64,000 bases of DNA from CAVSWT01 sp963746735. Lineage in GTDB: Bacteria > Bacteroidota > Ignavibacteria > Ignavibacteriales > Ignavibacteriaceae. The notes under the pieces are model-generated. The model did no database searches, was not told the origin of the DNA, and saw only the letters and a program-made list of their open reading frames with translations. Below are positions 35,959-44,845 of the stretch, piece after piece; position 1 is the first letter of the stretch; every line of letters begins with the position of its first letter. The translations under genes were made by a program, and so were the position numbers. The stretch lies in assembly GCA_963746735.1 (NCBI GenBank), contig CAVVCO010000031.1, forward strand, positions 1 through 64,000, written 5' to 3'.

Positions 35959-36414
35959 TCAATTCACCCTCGAATCCAAAGGTATTGCCCCCGGTTTTGA
36001 AAATTTTAATTTGGAAAAATCTGAGTGGGTAGTGTTTAAAATAAAATTGGATTCTATTGGTAAAACTGCACTTTGAACTTTTAATATCAACGACTTCCTG
36101 TTTTTATACCATTTATTTCCATAGTCCTGTGTTAATTGTCGGTTGAGAACCCAATTCTTATTGTAGAATGATTTTGAAACTTTCTCAAATAAAAATTTAT
36201 CCGGGTCAATTTTAATCATTGTATAATGATATTCATTTCTTATCGTTTCAAAGGACACACCATTGGCTCTAAGTTCCAAAACACATAAGGCTAATGAAGA
36301 ACTAAAATAAAGTACTTGCTGATTTAAAATATGCCATCGCCCCTGTGTTCTGCTGGCCCCCGTGGAATCTTTTGGATCATAAATATTTCTGCATATCCGG
36401 TAAAGCTGAAGCAA
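35959..36414 (-). CDS. RES-domain toxin
   Basis: RES toxins of type II systems degrade or modify NAD+. The 151-residue protein has the family pattern LYRICRNIYDP, GASRTQGRWH (Arg), YFSSSLALCVLELRAN (Glu) and VQSAVLP (Ser). The frame opens with TTG directly after the TAG stop of the antitoxin gene, in the same reading frame, and there is no ATG in the first 60 codons. Translation must therefore restart at TTG by coupling, or occur by stop readthrough. It pairs with the Xre/DUF2384 antitoxin upstream. Confidence 0.85.
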   Translation of the reverse strand: MLQLYRICRNIYDPKDSTGASRTQGRWHILNQQVLYFSSSLALCVLELRANGVSFETIRNEYHYTMIKIDPDKFLFEKVSKSFYNKNWVLNRQLTQDYGNKWYKNRKSLILKVQSAVLPIESNFILNTTHSDFSKLKFSKPGAIPLDSRVN

Positions 36415-36783
36415 CTAATAAATTCCATATTCTATTTGATGCAAGGCTTCTTCAACACGGCGGCGCCCGGATTCTGTTTTAATGAGGTCAACAGGTTTAT
36501 TTCCATCTAAAGCAAAAACAGGATCATGCAGCCATTTATTGAGTTCCTCTTCAGAACCAAGAACCTTTTTACCCAATTGTAATATCGTTTCCAATATTTG
36601 TAGACTATCGGATCTCTGTTCTGATATTCGTTCGGTGCTCTTTTTATTTTTTGTCCAGCGGCTTATCGTTTTAGGGGACAAATCAAGCACAGCAGCAATA
36701 TCTCCAATTGTTAGAGCATATCTTTCATTAAGTTCTTTGATTTTTCCAATACTGATATTTGAGCTGTATTGTCTTTGTGTCAT
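36415..36783 (-). CDS. Xre/MbcA-type antitoxin (DUF2384) of RES toxin
   Basis: The start is set at 36783 (MTQRQYSSNIS, 122 residues) with AAAGGACAAT upstream. A helix-turn-helix (LTIGDIAAVLDLSPKTISRWTKN) is followed by the C-terminal DUF2384 toxin-binding domain (LGKKVLGSEEELNKWLHDPVFALDGNKPVDLI, then GRRRVEEALHQIEYGIY). This antitoxin group binds the RES active site and represses its own promoter. The inverted repeat at 36791-36812 lies on its ribosome site and is a likely operator. Confidence 0.88.
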   Translation of the reverse strand: MTQRQYSSNISIGKIKELNERYALTIGDIAAVLDLSPKTISRWTKNKKSTERISEQRSDSLQILETILQLGKKVLGSEEELNKWLHDPVFALDGNKPVDLIKTESGRRRVEEALHQIEYGIY

Positions 36784-36790
36784 GGGATAA

Positions 36791-36812
36791 TTGTCCTTTC
36801 TTAATAGGACAA
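36791..36812. promoter_or_regulatory. Candidate antitoxin operator overlapping the ribosome site
   Basis: TTGTCCT (36791-36797) and AGGACAA (36806-36812) are exact inverses separated by eight bases, just upstream of the antitoxin ATG at 36783. The arm read on the minus strand supplies the AGGACAA ribosome site. Binding of the helix-turn-helix antitoxin here would block both transcription and translation start. This is inferred from position and symmetry. Confidence 0.55.
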
Positions 36813-37036
36813 ATGTACCCAATATAAATTAGAGAATCAATCTACAAAATTTAACGTTGTCTTCTCGGTTTTTGTCATCCCTTATTTCAAAAGCACAAGC
36901 TTTTTTGTTTGGTTAAAGTCGCAACTTCATTTTCAAATATATCACAAACATTACGACAGCCGGGAAAAACATTGCTTAGACTTACCGGGTATTGATCATA
37001 ATTTGTCTTTCTTATTTTAACAGCATCTTAAAAAAT

Positions 37037-38017
37037 TTATTCAACCCTTGAGATTACCATAATGGTCAAATCATCTTTCATATCATTCCCTTTCATAAAT
37101 TCTCTTAAATCTTCACGCAATGCTTGAACCAATTGTTTTGATTTATTCTGATAATTTGATTCAATTACCTTTTTAATTTTTTCTTCTCCATATTCATCTT
37201 CACTATTAAAAGCTTCAGATAACCCGTCGGAATAAATAATCAAGCTTTCGCCTTTTTCTAATTTCACTTTGTTAAATGAATAATCAAGAGTATAAAATAA
37301 ACCAATAGGCATGGTGGTGGAATCAATTGTAATCAAATTAAGATTTTTCATTAGTATAGGCAGACAATGTCCGGCATTACTTAATTCAATTGTCCCGTCT
37401 TTATTAGCTCTTCCACAAACCAACGTCATGAAATGAGAATTTATACTGCTTTCGCAAAACAATCTATTTGCATGTTTCAATAAATCGCTTAAAGGAAAAT
37501 TCAAATTAGTTAAGCTATGAAAAACCGCATGCATCTGCGTCATTAGCATTGATGCAGCAACCCCCTTTCCGGTTACATCGCCAAGCATAAACAAAAAGCC
37601 GTCTTCGTTTTTATTTAAAATAATATCACAATAATCTCCGCTCACGACTCCAGCAGGAGAATAGTAATAACTAATTTCCCATCCGTCTTTTGTAATATTA
37701 TTTTTAGGCAATAAACCCATTTGTATTCTGTTTGCAAGCTCAAGATCATCTTCAAGTGCACGCTGCTGATTTGCATTAAGGTCTCCCAAACAAACTGTAA
37801 TTAAAGGATTTACCAATAACCGGTCTTCTTCTATTGAAGCATGACAAATTTCGCAAATGCCGTAAGTTCCTGCATCGATTCTTTCCAAAGCCAAATCAAC
37901 TTCATGCAAAAGCTCCAACAAATGATTCGGTTCATTTTGAACGGCAATTGTCGATTCCAACTTACTTTTTCTTTCATTCAGTTGTGTCTTAAAGTCATTA
38001 AGCAGCGCTGTTTCCAT
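37037..38017 (-). CDS. SpoIIE-type phosphatase with DksA/TraR-like zinc finger
   Basis: The protein has 326 residues. Residues 1-85 look like a DksA/TraR C4 finger with its coiled helix: ALERIDAGTYGICEICHASIEEDRLLVNP, Cys55-x2-Cys58, then Cys76-x2-Asp79 where Cys is usual. Residues about 92-325 form a PPM/SpoIIE phosphatase with metal aspartates in VSGDYCDI, GDVTGKGVAASML and YSDGLSEAFN. Such phosphatases act on anti-anti-sigma factors. The finger may link it to RNA polymerase or serve dimerisation. The fusion is unusual to me. Confidence 0.8.
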   Translation of the reverse strand: METALLNDFKTQLNERKSKLESTIAVQNEPNHLLELLHEVDLALERIDAGTYGICEICHASIEEDRLLVNPLITVCLGDLNANQQRALEDDLELANRIQMGLLPKNNITKDGWEISYYYSPAGVVSGDYCDIILNKNEDGFLFMLGDVTGKGVAASMLMTQMHAVFHSLTNLNFPLSDLLKHANRLFCESSINSHFMTLVCGRANKDGTIELSNAGHCLPILMKNLNLITIDSTTMPIGLFYTLDYSFNKVKLEKGESLIIYSDGLSEAFNSEDEYGEEKIKKVIESNYQNKSKQLVQALREDLREFMKGNDMKDDLTIMVISRVE

Positions 38018-38118
38018 CTTAGTCTCCTAAAAAAATATTTGGATTAGATTATTACTAATTATGAAATTAATCGGCAAGAAAAAAATGATGGGTGGTTATT
38101 AAAATTTACTAAACTTAA

Positions 38119-39369
38119 TTATAAAGCTGGTTTTAATAAATTTCTTTTTTGAGATAAAAATTTCTTTTCTATTGAGTTGTCCGTTAAGCCAATAGCTTTT
38201 TCAAGAAGCTTATCTGCCTCTTTCAAATTCCCCAAAGTTTTTTGAAAATCCGCCTTAATGGTATAAAGTAAATAATTATTTGAAATGTTTTCATTATTTT
38301 CTATTTCCGCTAATTGTTTTAATGCTTCTGAAGCTCCGGAGATTTTTTCAACTACAACTAATCTATTTAGCTTTACAAATGGCGAAGAATTAATTTCCAG
38401 AAGGATATCATATAAACTTAATATTGCATTCCAATTTGTTTCATTGAAACTATTAGCAGTTGAATAATAACTAGCAATTGAGGCTTCTAAATAATATTCC
38501 GAAATATAATTCTCGTCCAAAGAATTATTTAAAAATACCAATCCTTGTTTAATATAATTTTGCTTCCACAGGGAATAATTTTGTTTATCAAGCGTTAATA
38601 GATTTCCTTGTTCGTCCAGCCTTGCATCAAACCTTGAAGCATTAAAATACATAAGTGCAAGCAAAGCATTTAATTCCGGGGTATTACAAATTTTATTTTC
38701 ATGAAGAATCAGCCCCATTCTAATTGCTTCCTCACAAATATCCTTTTTAATTAGAACTTCTCCTTCAGTGGCTTTGTAGCCTTCGTTAAATATTAAATAA
38801 ATTACATTCAATACCGCATCAAGCCTCTTGTATAATTCTCTTCCTTCAGGTATAATTAATTCTCCAACCTTTTCTTTAAACTTCTGCTTGGCCCTGGTAA
38901 TTGCTTTTTTAACTGCTTCTTCATTTTTCATTAGAGCATTTGCTATTTCAGATAATCCGAGTCCGCCTATTAATTTTAAGCTGAGCATAATTTGTTCGCT
39001 TGGATTTAAGGAAGGATGGCAGCAAGCAAAGATCATTTTTAATTGATCATCGGAAAGGTCGCTTAAAATATCTTCGTCTTTTAATTCAATTTCAGAAAGC
39101 ATTTTTTTTGTTGATATTTCTATATCAACCGATTTACTTTCTCTTCTTAATTGATCGATTAAATAATTTTTTGCTGTTTTGTAAAGCCAGCCAGAAGGAT
39201 TTTGAGGGATTTCTTTGTACCCCCATATTTGCATCGCTTTTAAAAGTGCTTCCTGAACGGCATCTTCAATTAATTCAATTCTTTGTGAAGAAAATTTTGC
39301 GGTTAGAAGTGATACAAGTTTTCCATACTCATATCTAAATAGGTGATCTAATGAATTGTTAATCTCCAA
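38119..39369 (-). CDS. ECF sigma factor with C-terminal DUF6596/TPR domain (ECF42-like)
   Basis: The protein has 416 residues. The sigma-2 region (about 10-80) includes LIEDAVQEALLKAMQIWGYKEIPQNPSGWLYKTAKN, and the sigma-4 region (about 110-165) includes LSLKLIGGLGLSEIANALMKNEEAVKKAITRAKQK. A long helical C-terminal part (about 180-410; NEGYKATEGEVLIKKDICEEAIRM) is the DUF6596/TPR-like extension. In the ECF42 group this extension is needed for activity and the gene sits beside DGPF/YciI genes, as it does here. No anti-sigma factor is visible. Confidence 0.88.
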   Translation of the reverse strand: MEINNSLDHLFRYEYGKLVSLLTAKFSSQRIELIEDAVQEALLKAMQIWGYKEIPQNPSGWLYKTAKNYLIDQLRRESKSVDIEISTKKMLSEIELKDEDILSDLSDDQLKMIFACCHPSLNPSEQIMLSLKLIGGLGLSEIANALMKNEEAVKKAITRAKQKFKEKVGELIIPEGRELYKRLDAVLNVIYLIFNEGYKATEGEVLIKKDICEEAIRMGLILHENKICNTPELNALLALMYFNASRFDARLDEQGNLLTLDKQNYSLWKQNYIKQGLVFLNNSLDENYISEYYLEASIASYYSTANSFNETNWNAILSLYDILLEINSSPFVKLNRLVVVEKISGASEALKQLAEIENNENISNNYLLYTIKADFQKTLGNLKEADKLLEKAIGLTDNSIEKKFLSQKRNLLKPAL

Positions 39370-39461
39370 ATGGAACCATCTTATAGGTGATGGTCAAAGA
39401 TAAGAAATATTTTTTAATAAGGCTTAATGCGGTTGGTTAAAAATCTTAGTGCTAATTTAGA

Positions 39462-39488
39462 GGATTGCCAAAATTTAAATGGCAATCC
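39462..39488. terminator. Hairpin between YciI and sigma factor genes
   Basis: GGATTGCC (39462-39469) and GGCAATCC (39481-39488) form a perfect eight-base stem with an 11-base loop, followed by TTTTC on the plus strand. It lies between the stop of the YciI gene and the start of the sigma factor gene. It could terminate or attenuate transcription between the two. Confidence 0.55.
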
Positions 39489-39503
39489 TTTTCATTAAGT
39501 TAT

Positions 39504-39851
39504 TTACATATCCATGCTTAAAATTTCTCTTACTTCAACTTCACCGTTATTATGAAAAATGGGGCATCCCTTTGAGATTTCCGCAGCTTCTCCCAAATCC
39601 TTCGCATTAACTATCAAATAACCTCCGACAACTTCTTTCCCTTCTGCAAAAGGACCATCGCTGATAATTTTTCCTTTTTGCGTTACTCTTTTTCCATCTT
39701 TTGAAAGCGGCAGCCCATCAACTAAAATGCCTTTTTCTGAAAGACCTTGCATCCAATTTTTCCACACTTGCATGTTCGCTTGTTTTTCTTCCGGTGACAT
39801 TTTTTCCATCTCTGCCTCTCCGCCGCGGAATAAATACATAAATTTTGTCAT
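39504..39851 (-). CDS. YciI/DGPF-domain protein
   Basis: This 115-residue protein is a single YCII-related domain: MTKFMYLFRGGEAE at the start, KGILVDGLPLSKDGKRV, ISDGPFAEGKEVVGGYLIV with the DGPF motif, and PIFHNNGEVEVREI at the end. It lies directly upstream of the ECF sigma factor, as in ECF42 loci, and is probably its partner or target. Biochemical role unknown. Confidence 0.85.
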   Translation of the reverse strand: MTKFMYLFRGGEAEMEKMSPEEKQANMQVWKNWMQGLSEKGILVDGLPLSKDGKRVTQKGKIISDGPFAEGKEVVGGYLIVNAKDLGEAAEISKGCPIFHNNGEVEVREILSMDM

Positions 39852-40055
39852 TCGAGCCTCCTTTTAATTATTGATTTTGGAATTTGATAAAAGAATTTAA
39901 TATTTCAAACTAATTTATTTAGTATTAAATAATCTATGTGTTTAATCGTTTATTGATATAACGAATGGGAAGTAGATTTGGGGACAAGGTGGAGGAAAAT
40001 ATTTCTGGTTGATGTATGATTTAATGTTTGAAACTTTAAATCAATTACTTAAGAT

Positions 40056-43000
40056 TTATTCCCCTTCATCATAATTCAAAATTGGGCTAAGCCATTTTTC
40101 CATTTCTTCAATGCTTAGTCCTTTTCTCTTATGATAATCTAATACTTGATCTTTTCCTATTTTGCCTACATTAAAATATCTTGATTCTGGATGAGCAAAA
40201 TACAATCCGCACACAGATGCCGCAGGATGCATTGCATAACTTTCTGTTAATTTAATCCCGGTATGTTTTTCAGCATCAAGTAAATTAAAAATGATTGGCT
40301 TCTCTGTATGATCCGGTTGTGCCGGGTAACCTGGAGCGGGACGAATTCCCTGGTAATTTTCTTTAATTAAATCTTCACTGCTGTATTCTTCTTCCGGTGC
40401 GTATCCCCAATGTTTTTTTCTTACCAATTCGTGAAGATGCTCGGCAAATGCTTCTGCAAGTCTATCCGCGAGTGCTTTGGTGAGTATGCTATTATAATCG
40501 TCATGCTCTTTTTCAAACTTCTCAACAATTTTTTCTATTCCAATTCCGGTTGTTACAGCAAATGCTCCGATATAATCGTTTACTCCGCTTTCCTTTGGCG
40601 CTATGTAATCTGCCAAAGCAAGATTCGGTAGCCCGTTCGATTTTTGTGATTGTGATCTTAAGCTGTGAAGTACTCTTTTAACTCCATTCCTTGATTCATC
40701 AGAATAAATTTCTATATCATCACAGCAAATTGAATTTGCTGCAAAAAGGCCGAACACACCATTTGCTTTTAAAAGTTTTTTAGAAACTATTTCATCTAAA
40801 AGTTTGTTGGCATCATCAAATAATTTTTTTGCTTCAGCGCCATATTTTTCATTTTCAAATATAGCCGGATATTTTCCTTTTAATTCCCAGGTTAAAAAGA
40901 ACGGTGTCCAGTCAATATATTCGCGAAGTTTTTCAAGCGGGTAGTTTTCTAAAACCTTTACTCCTAATGTTTCCGGTTTTTTAATTATTATTTTTTTCCA
41001 ATCTGTTTTAAGTCGATTCTCTCTTGCCTTGTAAATACTCAAAAAGTTTTTCTCACTTTGTCTTTTTTTATGATTAATTCTAATCTTTTCATATTCTTCT
41101 TTAATGCTTGATTCAAATCTCTCTTTAACCTTTTTATCATCACTCAGCAAGCTGCTCACAACCGGAACACTTCTGGATGCATCAAGAACATGGACTGTTG
41201 TTCCACTATAACCAGGTTGAATTTTAACTGCCGTATGAATTCGCGATGTTGTCGCTCCGCCAATTAATAATGGAAGTTTTATTCCCCTTCGCTCCATTTC
41301 TTTTGCAACGTGCACCATCTCATCAAGCGATGGTGTAATAAGCCCGCTTAAACCTATTACGTCAACCTTTTCATCAATTGCGGTTTGTAAAATTTTTTCA
41401 GCGCTAACCATTACTCCAAGATCAACAACATTATAATTATTGCAGCCCAGTACGACACCAACTATGTTTTTTCCAATGTCATGAACGTCGCCTTTTACAG
41501 TGGCCATCAAAATTTTACCTGCTGCCCTGGTGTCATTTGATGCTTGTTTATCCAATTCGATGAAAGGAATCAAATATGCAACGGATTTTTTCATTACCCT
41601 CGCACTTTTAACTACTTGCGGCAAAAACATTTTTCCCGCACCAAATAAATCCCCGACCACATTCATCCCATCCATCAAAGGACCTTCTATCACTTCAATG
41701 GGTTTGGGTAATTTCTTTCGTGCTTCTTCCGTGTCTTCTTCAATATAATCAACAATTCCTTTTACAAGTGCATGCTTTAATCTTTCTTCGACAGTACCAT
41801 TTCTCCATTCATCCTTTTTTACAGCTTCTTTGCCTTTCTGTTTAACGGTCTCTGCAAAATCGACAAGACGTTCGGTGGCATCTTTTCTTCTATTAAGAAG
41901 AACATCTTCAACAAGCTCTAAAAGATCTTTTGAAATCTCTTCATAAACCTCAAGCTGGCCGGCGTTCACAATTCCCATATCCAGCCCGGCTTTAATGGCA
42001 TGAAAGAGAAAAGCTGAATGCATTGCTTCACGAACTAAATTATTTCCTCGGAATGAAAATGAGATGTTACTTATCCCCCCGCTAACTTTTACATAAGGAA
42101 GATTTTGTTTTATCCATCTTGCTGTTTCAATAAAATCTACAGCATAATTATTGTGCTCTTCAATCCCGGTAGCAACAGTTAAAACGTTTGGATCGAAAAT
42201 AATATCCTGCGGATTGAAACCAACCTTATTAATTAAAATATCATAAGCTCGTTTACAAATATCAATTCTTCTTTGAAAAGTATCTCCCTGCCCTTTTTCA
42301 TCAAATGCCATTACGACTGTTGCCGCACCATACATTTTTATTTTATTAGCATGATCAATAAAAACTTCTTCGCCTTCTTTTAAGCTAATGGAATTAACGA
42401 TACTTTTTCCCTGCAGGCATTTTAATCCGGCTTCAATAACCGACCATTTAGATGAATCAATCATTATCGGCAGCTTAGCAATGTCAGGTTCAGATTGAAG
42501 AAGATTAATAAATTTCACCATTGCTTCTTCTGAATTAAGCAAGCCTTCATCCATATTTATATCAAGAACCTGTGCCCCGCCTTCTACCTGTCCGCGTGCA
42601 ACAGCAAGTGCGCTTTCATAATCTCCGGCTAAAATTAAATTAGCAAATTTTTTAGAGCCGGTTATATTTGTCCGTTCACCGATGTTTACAAAATTAGTTT
42701 CAGGACGAACCACTACTGGTTCAAGCCCGCTTAATCTTAAATAGGGTTTCACTTCAGCAGGTTTTCTTGGAGGATATTTTTTTGTAATCTCACCAAAATG
42801 TTTTATGTGCTCAGGCGTTGTTCCGCAGCATCCTCCAACAATATTTAGAAAACCTTCTCTTGCATATTCTTCTAAAACTTTTGTCATTGATTCGGGAGTA
42901 TCGTCATACTCTCCAAATTCATTTGGTAATCCGGCATTAGGATAAATGCTTGTATATATATTTGCGATGTTTGAAAGCTCTTCAATAAAAGGACGCATTT

Positions 43001-43760
43001 CAGGGGCGCCTAATGAACAATTAACCCCCACACTCAATAAATTTTGTGCATGCGAAATCGAGATCCAAAATGCTTCTATCGTTTGTCCCGACAAAGTTCT
43101 TCCACTCATATCCACAACAGTTCCGGAAATCATTAGCGGAATTTGTTTCCCTATTTGATGGCTTAGTTCCGTAATTGCATAGATAGCTGCTTTTGCGTTA
43201 AGCGTGTCAAAGACAGTTTCAATTAAAAGAATGTCTGCACCACCGTCAATCAATCCACGAGCCTGTTCTTTATATGCTTGACTAATCTGATCAAAGGTAA
43301 CTGCACGGTATCCGGGATCCGTTACCGAGGGAGACATAGATAAAGTTTTATTGGTCGGCCCCATTGCTCCAGCAACAAATCTTTGAAGAGAAGGATCTTT
43401 AACATTGTATTCATCAACACATTCTTTAGCTATTTTCGCCGCATTAAAATTTAAATCATAAACAAGATGTTCGGTTTTATAATCAGCTTGAGAAATTCCA
43501 TTGCCGTTAAAAGTATTTGTCCCAAGGATTTCGGCTCCAGAATTTAAAAAAGCCCGATGAACATCTTTAATTATTTCAGGCTGTGTAAGGCATAGAATAT
43601 CGTTGTTGCCTTTTAAATCATGCGGATGGTCTTTTAATAATTCCCCGCGAAAATCTTCTTCAGTTAACCGCAGCTTTTGAATCATTGTTCCACGCGGTCC
43701 ATCCAGGAGCATTATTTTTTTTGATAATATATTTTTAAGTGTTTTTAATGTATCTGTCAT
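40056..43760 (-). CDS. metH: Cobalamin-dependent methionine synthase
   Basis: MetH methylates homocysteine to methionine using methyltetrahydrofolate and cobalamin. All four modules are present in 1234 residues. The homocysteine domain has zinc cysteines in GVNCSLGA and GGCCGTTPE. The pterin domain includes NFVNIGERTNITGSKKF. The cobalamin domain has DVHDIGKN near residue 757. The C-terminal AdoMet reactivation domain includes RPAPGYPAQPDHTEK and SYAMHPAASVCGLYF. Length equals the family norm (about 1230). The upstream gap of about 90 bases is too short to hold a cobalamin riboswitch. Confidence 0.95.
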   Translation of the reverse strand: MTDTLKTLKNILSKKIMLLDGPRGTMIQKLRLTEEDFRGELLKDHPHDLKGNNDILCLTQPEIIKDVHRAFLNSGAEILGTNTFNGNGISQADYKTEHLVYDLNFNAAKIAKECVDEYNVKDPSLQRFVAGAMGPTNKTLSMSPSVTDPGYRAVTFDQISQAYKEQARGLIDGGADILLIETVFDTLNAKAAIYAITELSHQIGKQIPLMISGTVVDMSGRTLSGQTIEAFWISISHAQNLLSVGVNCSLGAPEMRPFIEELSNIANIYTSIYPNAGLPNEFGEYDDTPESMTKVLEEYAREGFLNIVGGCCGTTPEHIKHFGEITKKYPPRKPAEVKPYLRLSGLEPVVVRPETNFVNIGERTNITGSKKFANLILAGDYESALAVARGQVEGGAQVLDINMDEGLLNSEEAMVKFINLLQSEPDIAKLPIMIDSSKWSVIEAGLKCLQGKSIVNSISLKEGEEVFIDHANKIKMYGAATVVMAFDEKGQGDTFQRRIDICKRAYDILINKVGFNPQDIIFDPNVLTVATGIEEHNNYAVDFIETARWIKQNLPYVKVSGGISNISFSFRGNNLVREAMHSAFLFHAIKAGLDMGIVNAGQLEVYEEISKDLLELVEDVLLNRRKDATERLVDFAETVKQKGKEAVKKDEWRNGTVEERLKHALVKGIVDYIEEDTEEARKKLPKPIEVIEGPLMDGMNVVGDLFGAGKMFLPQVVKSARVMKKSVAYLIPFIELDKQASNDTRAAGKILMATVKGDVHDIGKNIVGVVLGCNNYNVVDLGVMVSAEKILQTAIDEKVDVIGLSGLITPSLDEMVHVAKEMERRGIKLPLLIGGATTSRIHTAVKIQPGYSGTTVHVLDASRSVPVVSSLLSDDKKVKERFESSIKEEYEKIRINHKKRQSEKNFLSIYKARENRLKTDWKKIIIKKPETLGVKVLENYPLEKLREYIDWTPFFLTWELKGKYPAIFENEKYGAEAKKLFDDANKLLDEIVSKKLLKANGVFGLFAANSICCDDIEIYSDESRNGVKRVLHSLRSQSQKSNGLPNLALADYIAPKESGVNDYIGAFAVTTGIGIEKIVEKFEKEHDDYNSILTKALADRLAEAFAEHLHELVRKKHWGYAPEEEYSSEDLIKENYQGIRPAPGYPAQPDHTEKPIIFNLLDAEKHTGIKLTESYAMHPAASVCGLYFAHPESRYFNVGKIGKDQVLDYHKRKGLSIEEMEKWLSPILNYDEGE

Positions 43761-43793
43761 TGTTGTTAAATTTAATTCGTGTTATGCAAAGGA

Positions 43794-43822
43794 TTGTAAA
43801 TATAATTAAATTAGCCTATAAT
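43794..43822 (+). promoter_or_regulatory. Predicted sigma-70-type promoter of hldD
   Basis: TTGTAA (43794-43799) and TATAAT (43817-43822) are separated by 17 bases and lie about 30 bases before the hldD start. The fit is to the general bacterial consensus; the Bacteroidota-type TAnnTTTG is not seen. Confidence 0.5.
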
Positions 43823-43853
43823 AAAAATAAACTTAATCATTCAGAGGATGTTC

Positions 43854-44825
43854 ATGATTATTGTAACAGGCGGCGCCGGCTTTATTGGAAGTGCAATTGT
43901 CTGGCAATTAAACCAGCTAGGAAAAGAAGACATTATAATTGTTGATGAACTAGGCCTTGAAGAAAAATGGAAAAATCTAGTCGGATTAAAATTCCAGGAT
44001 TTTATACATAAAGATAATTTCATTGAGAAGCTGAACAATGGTGTCAAATATAAAATCAGTGCAATAATTCACATGGGGGCTAACTCTTCAACTACAGAAA
44101 AAGATGCTGACCATTTAATACAAAATAATTTCCAATATACTCAAAAGCTCGCCAAATATTCTTTTAAAAATGATATAAGATTTATCTATGCTTCTTCGGC
44201 AGCAACTTACGGTGACGGTTCGCTTGGTTTTAATGATGCTGAAGAAAAATTAAATTCACTTCGGCCTTTAAATATGTATGGCTATTCAAAAAGTCTTTTT
44301 GACATTTGGGCAAAGAGCCAGGGCCTGTTAAGTAAAATTGTTGGATTAAAATATTTTAATGTCTATGGGCCGAATGAGTATCACAAAGGAGATATGAGAA
44401 GTGTTGTTCATAAAGCATTTGAACAAATTAGAGATACTGGAAAAGTAAAATTATTTAAATCGGAAAATCCTTATTACAAAGACGGAGAACAAAAGAGAGA
44501 TTTTGTTTATGTGAAGGATGCTGTAGGAATGACTCTCTTCTTTTTAGATAACCCCGACAAGAATGGAATTTTCAATGTCGGCTCAGGTAATGCAAGAACA
44601 TGGAAAGATTTAGTTACGGCAATATTTAATGCAATGGGAAAAACCGTTAATATTGATTATATCGACTTACCCAAGAGCCTTTCACAAAAATATCAGTATT
44701 TTACTGAAGCAAACCTATCTAAAGTAAAAAAAGCCGGCTACACTAAATCCTTAAGTACACTTGAAGATGGAGTAACCGACTACGTTAAAAATTATTTGTT
44801 GAAAAACAATTACCTGGGTTATTAG
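43854..44825 (+). CDS. hldD: ADP-L-glycero-D-manno-heptose 6-epimerase
   Basis: The enzyme makes ADP-L-glycero-D-manno-heptose for lipopolysaccharide inner core. The protein has 323 residues from the chosen start at 43854 (MIIVTGGAGFIGS). The ATG two codons earlier would overlap its own ribosome site AGAGG. It is an extended SDR: GGAGFIGSAIVWQL binds NADP, SSAATYGDG and MYGYSKSLFD carry the Ser and Tyr-x3-Lys residues, and QKRDFVYVKDAV is the later block. It implies a heptose-containing lipopolysaccharide. No other heptose gene is in the window. Confidence 0.9.
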   Translation: MIIVTGGAGFIGSAIVWQLNQLGKEDIIIVDELGLEEKWKNLVGLKFQDFIHKDNFIEKLNNGVKYKISAIIHMGANSSTTEKDADHLIQNNFQYTQKLAKYSFKNDIRFIYASSAATYGDGSLGFNDAEEKLNSLRPLNMYGYSKSLFDIWAKSQGLLSKIVGLKYFNVYGPNEYHKGDMRSVVHKAFEQIRDTGKVKLFKSENPYYKDGEQKRDFVYVKDAVGMTLFFLDNPDKNGIFNVGSGNARTWKDLVTAIFNAMGKTVNIDYIDLPKSLSQKYQYFTEANLSKVKKAGYTKSLSTLEDGVTDYVKNYLLKNNYLGY

Positions 44826-44845
44826 CCTAATGTTAATTTAGGTTA
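44823..44845. terminator. Candidate bidirectional terminator
   Basis: TAGCCTAA (44823-44830) pairs with TTAGGTTA (44838-44845) around a seven-base loop between the convergent hldD and acidic-protein genes. It is weak in G+C. Confidence 0.4.

Noticed and set aside
36823..37036. Open stretch of about 46 codons between the antitoxin promoter and the phosphatase gene
   Set aside because: It has no start codon, no ribosome site and no recognisable sequence family.
43761..43853. Cobalamin riboswitch before metH
   Set aside because: The intergenic region is only about 90 bases and lacks a B12-box-like sequence.
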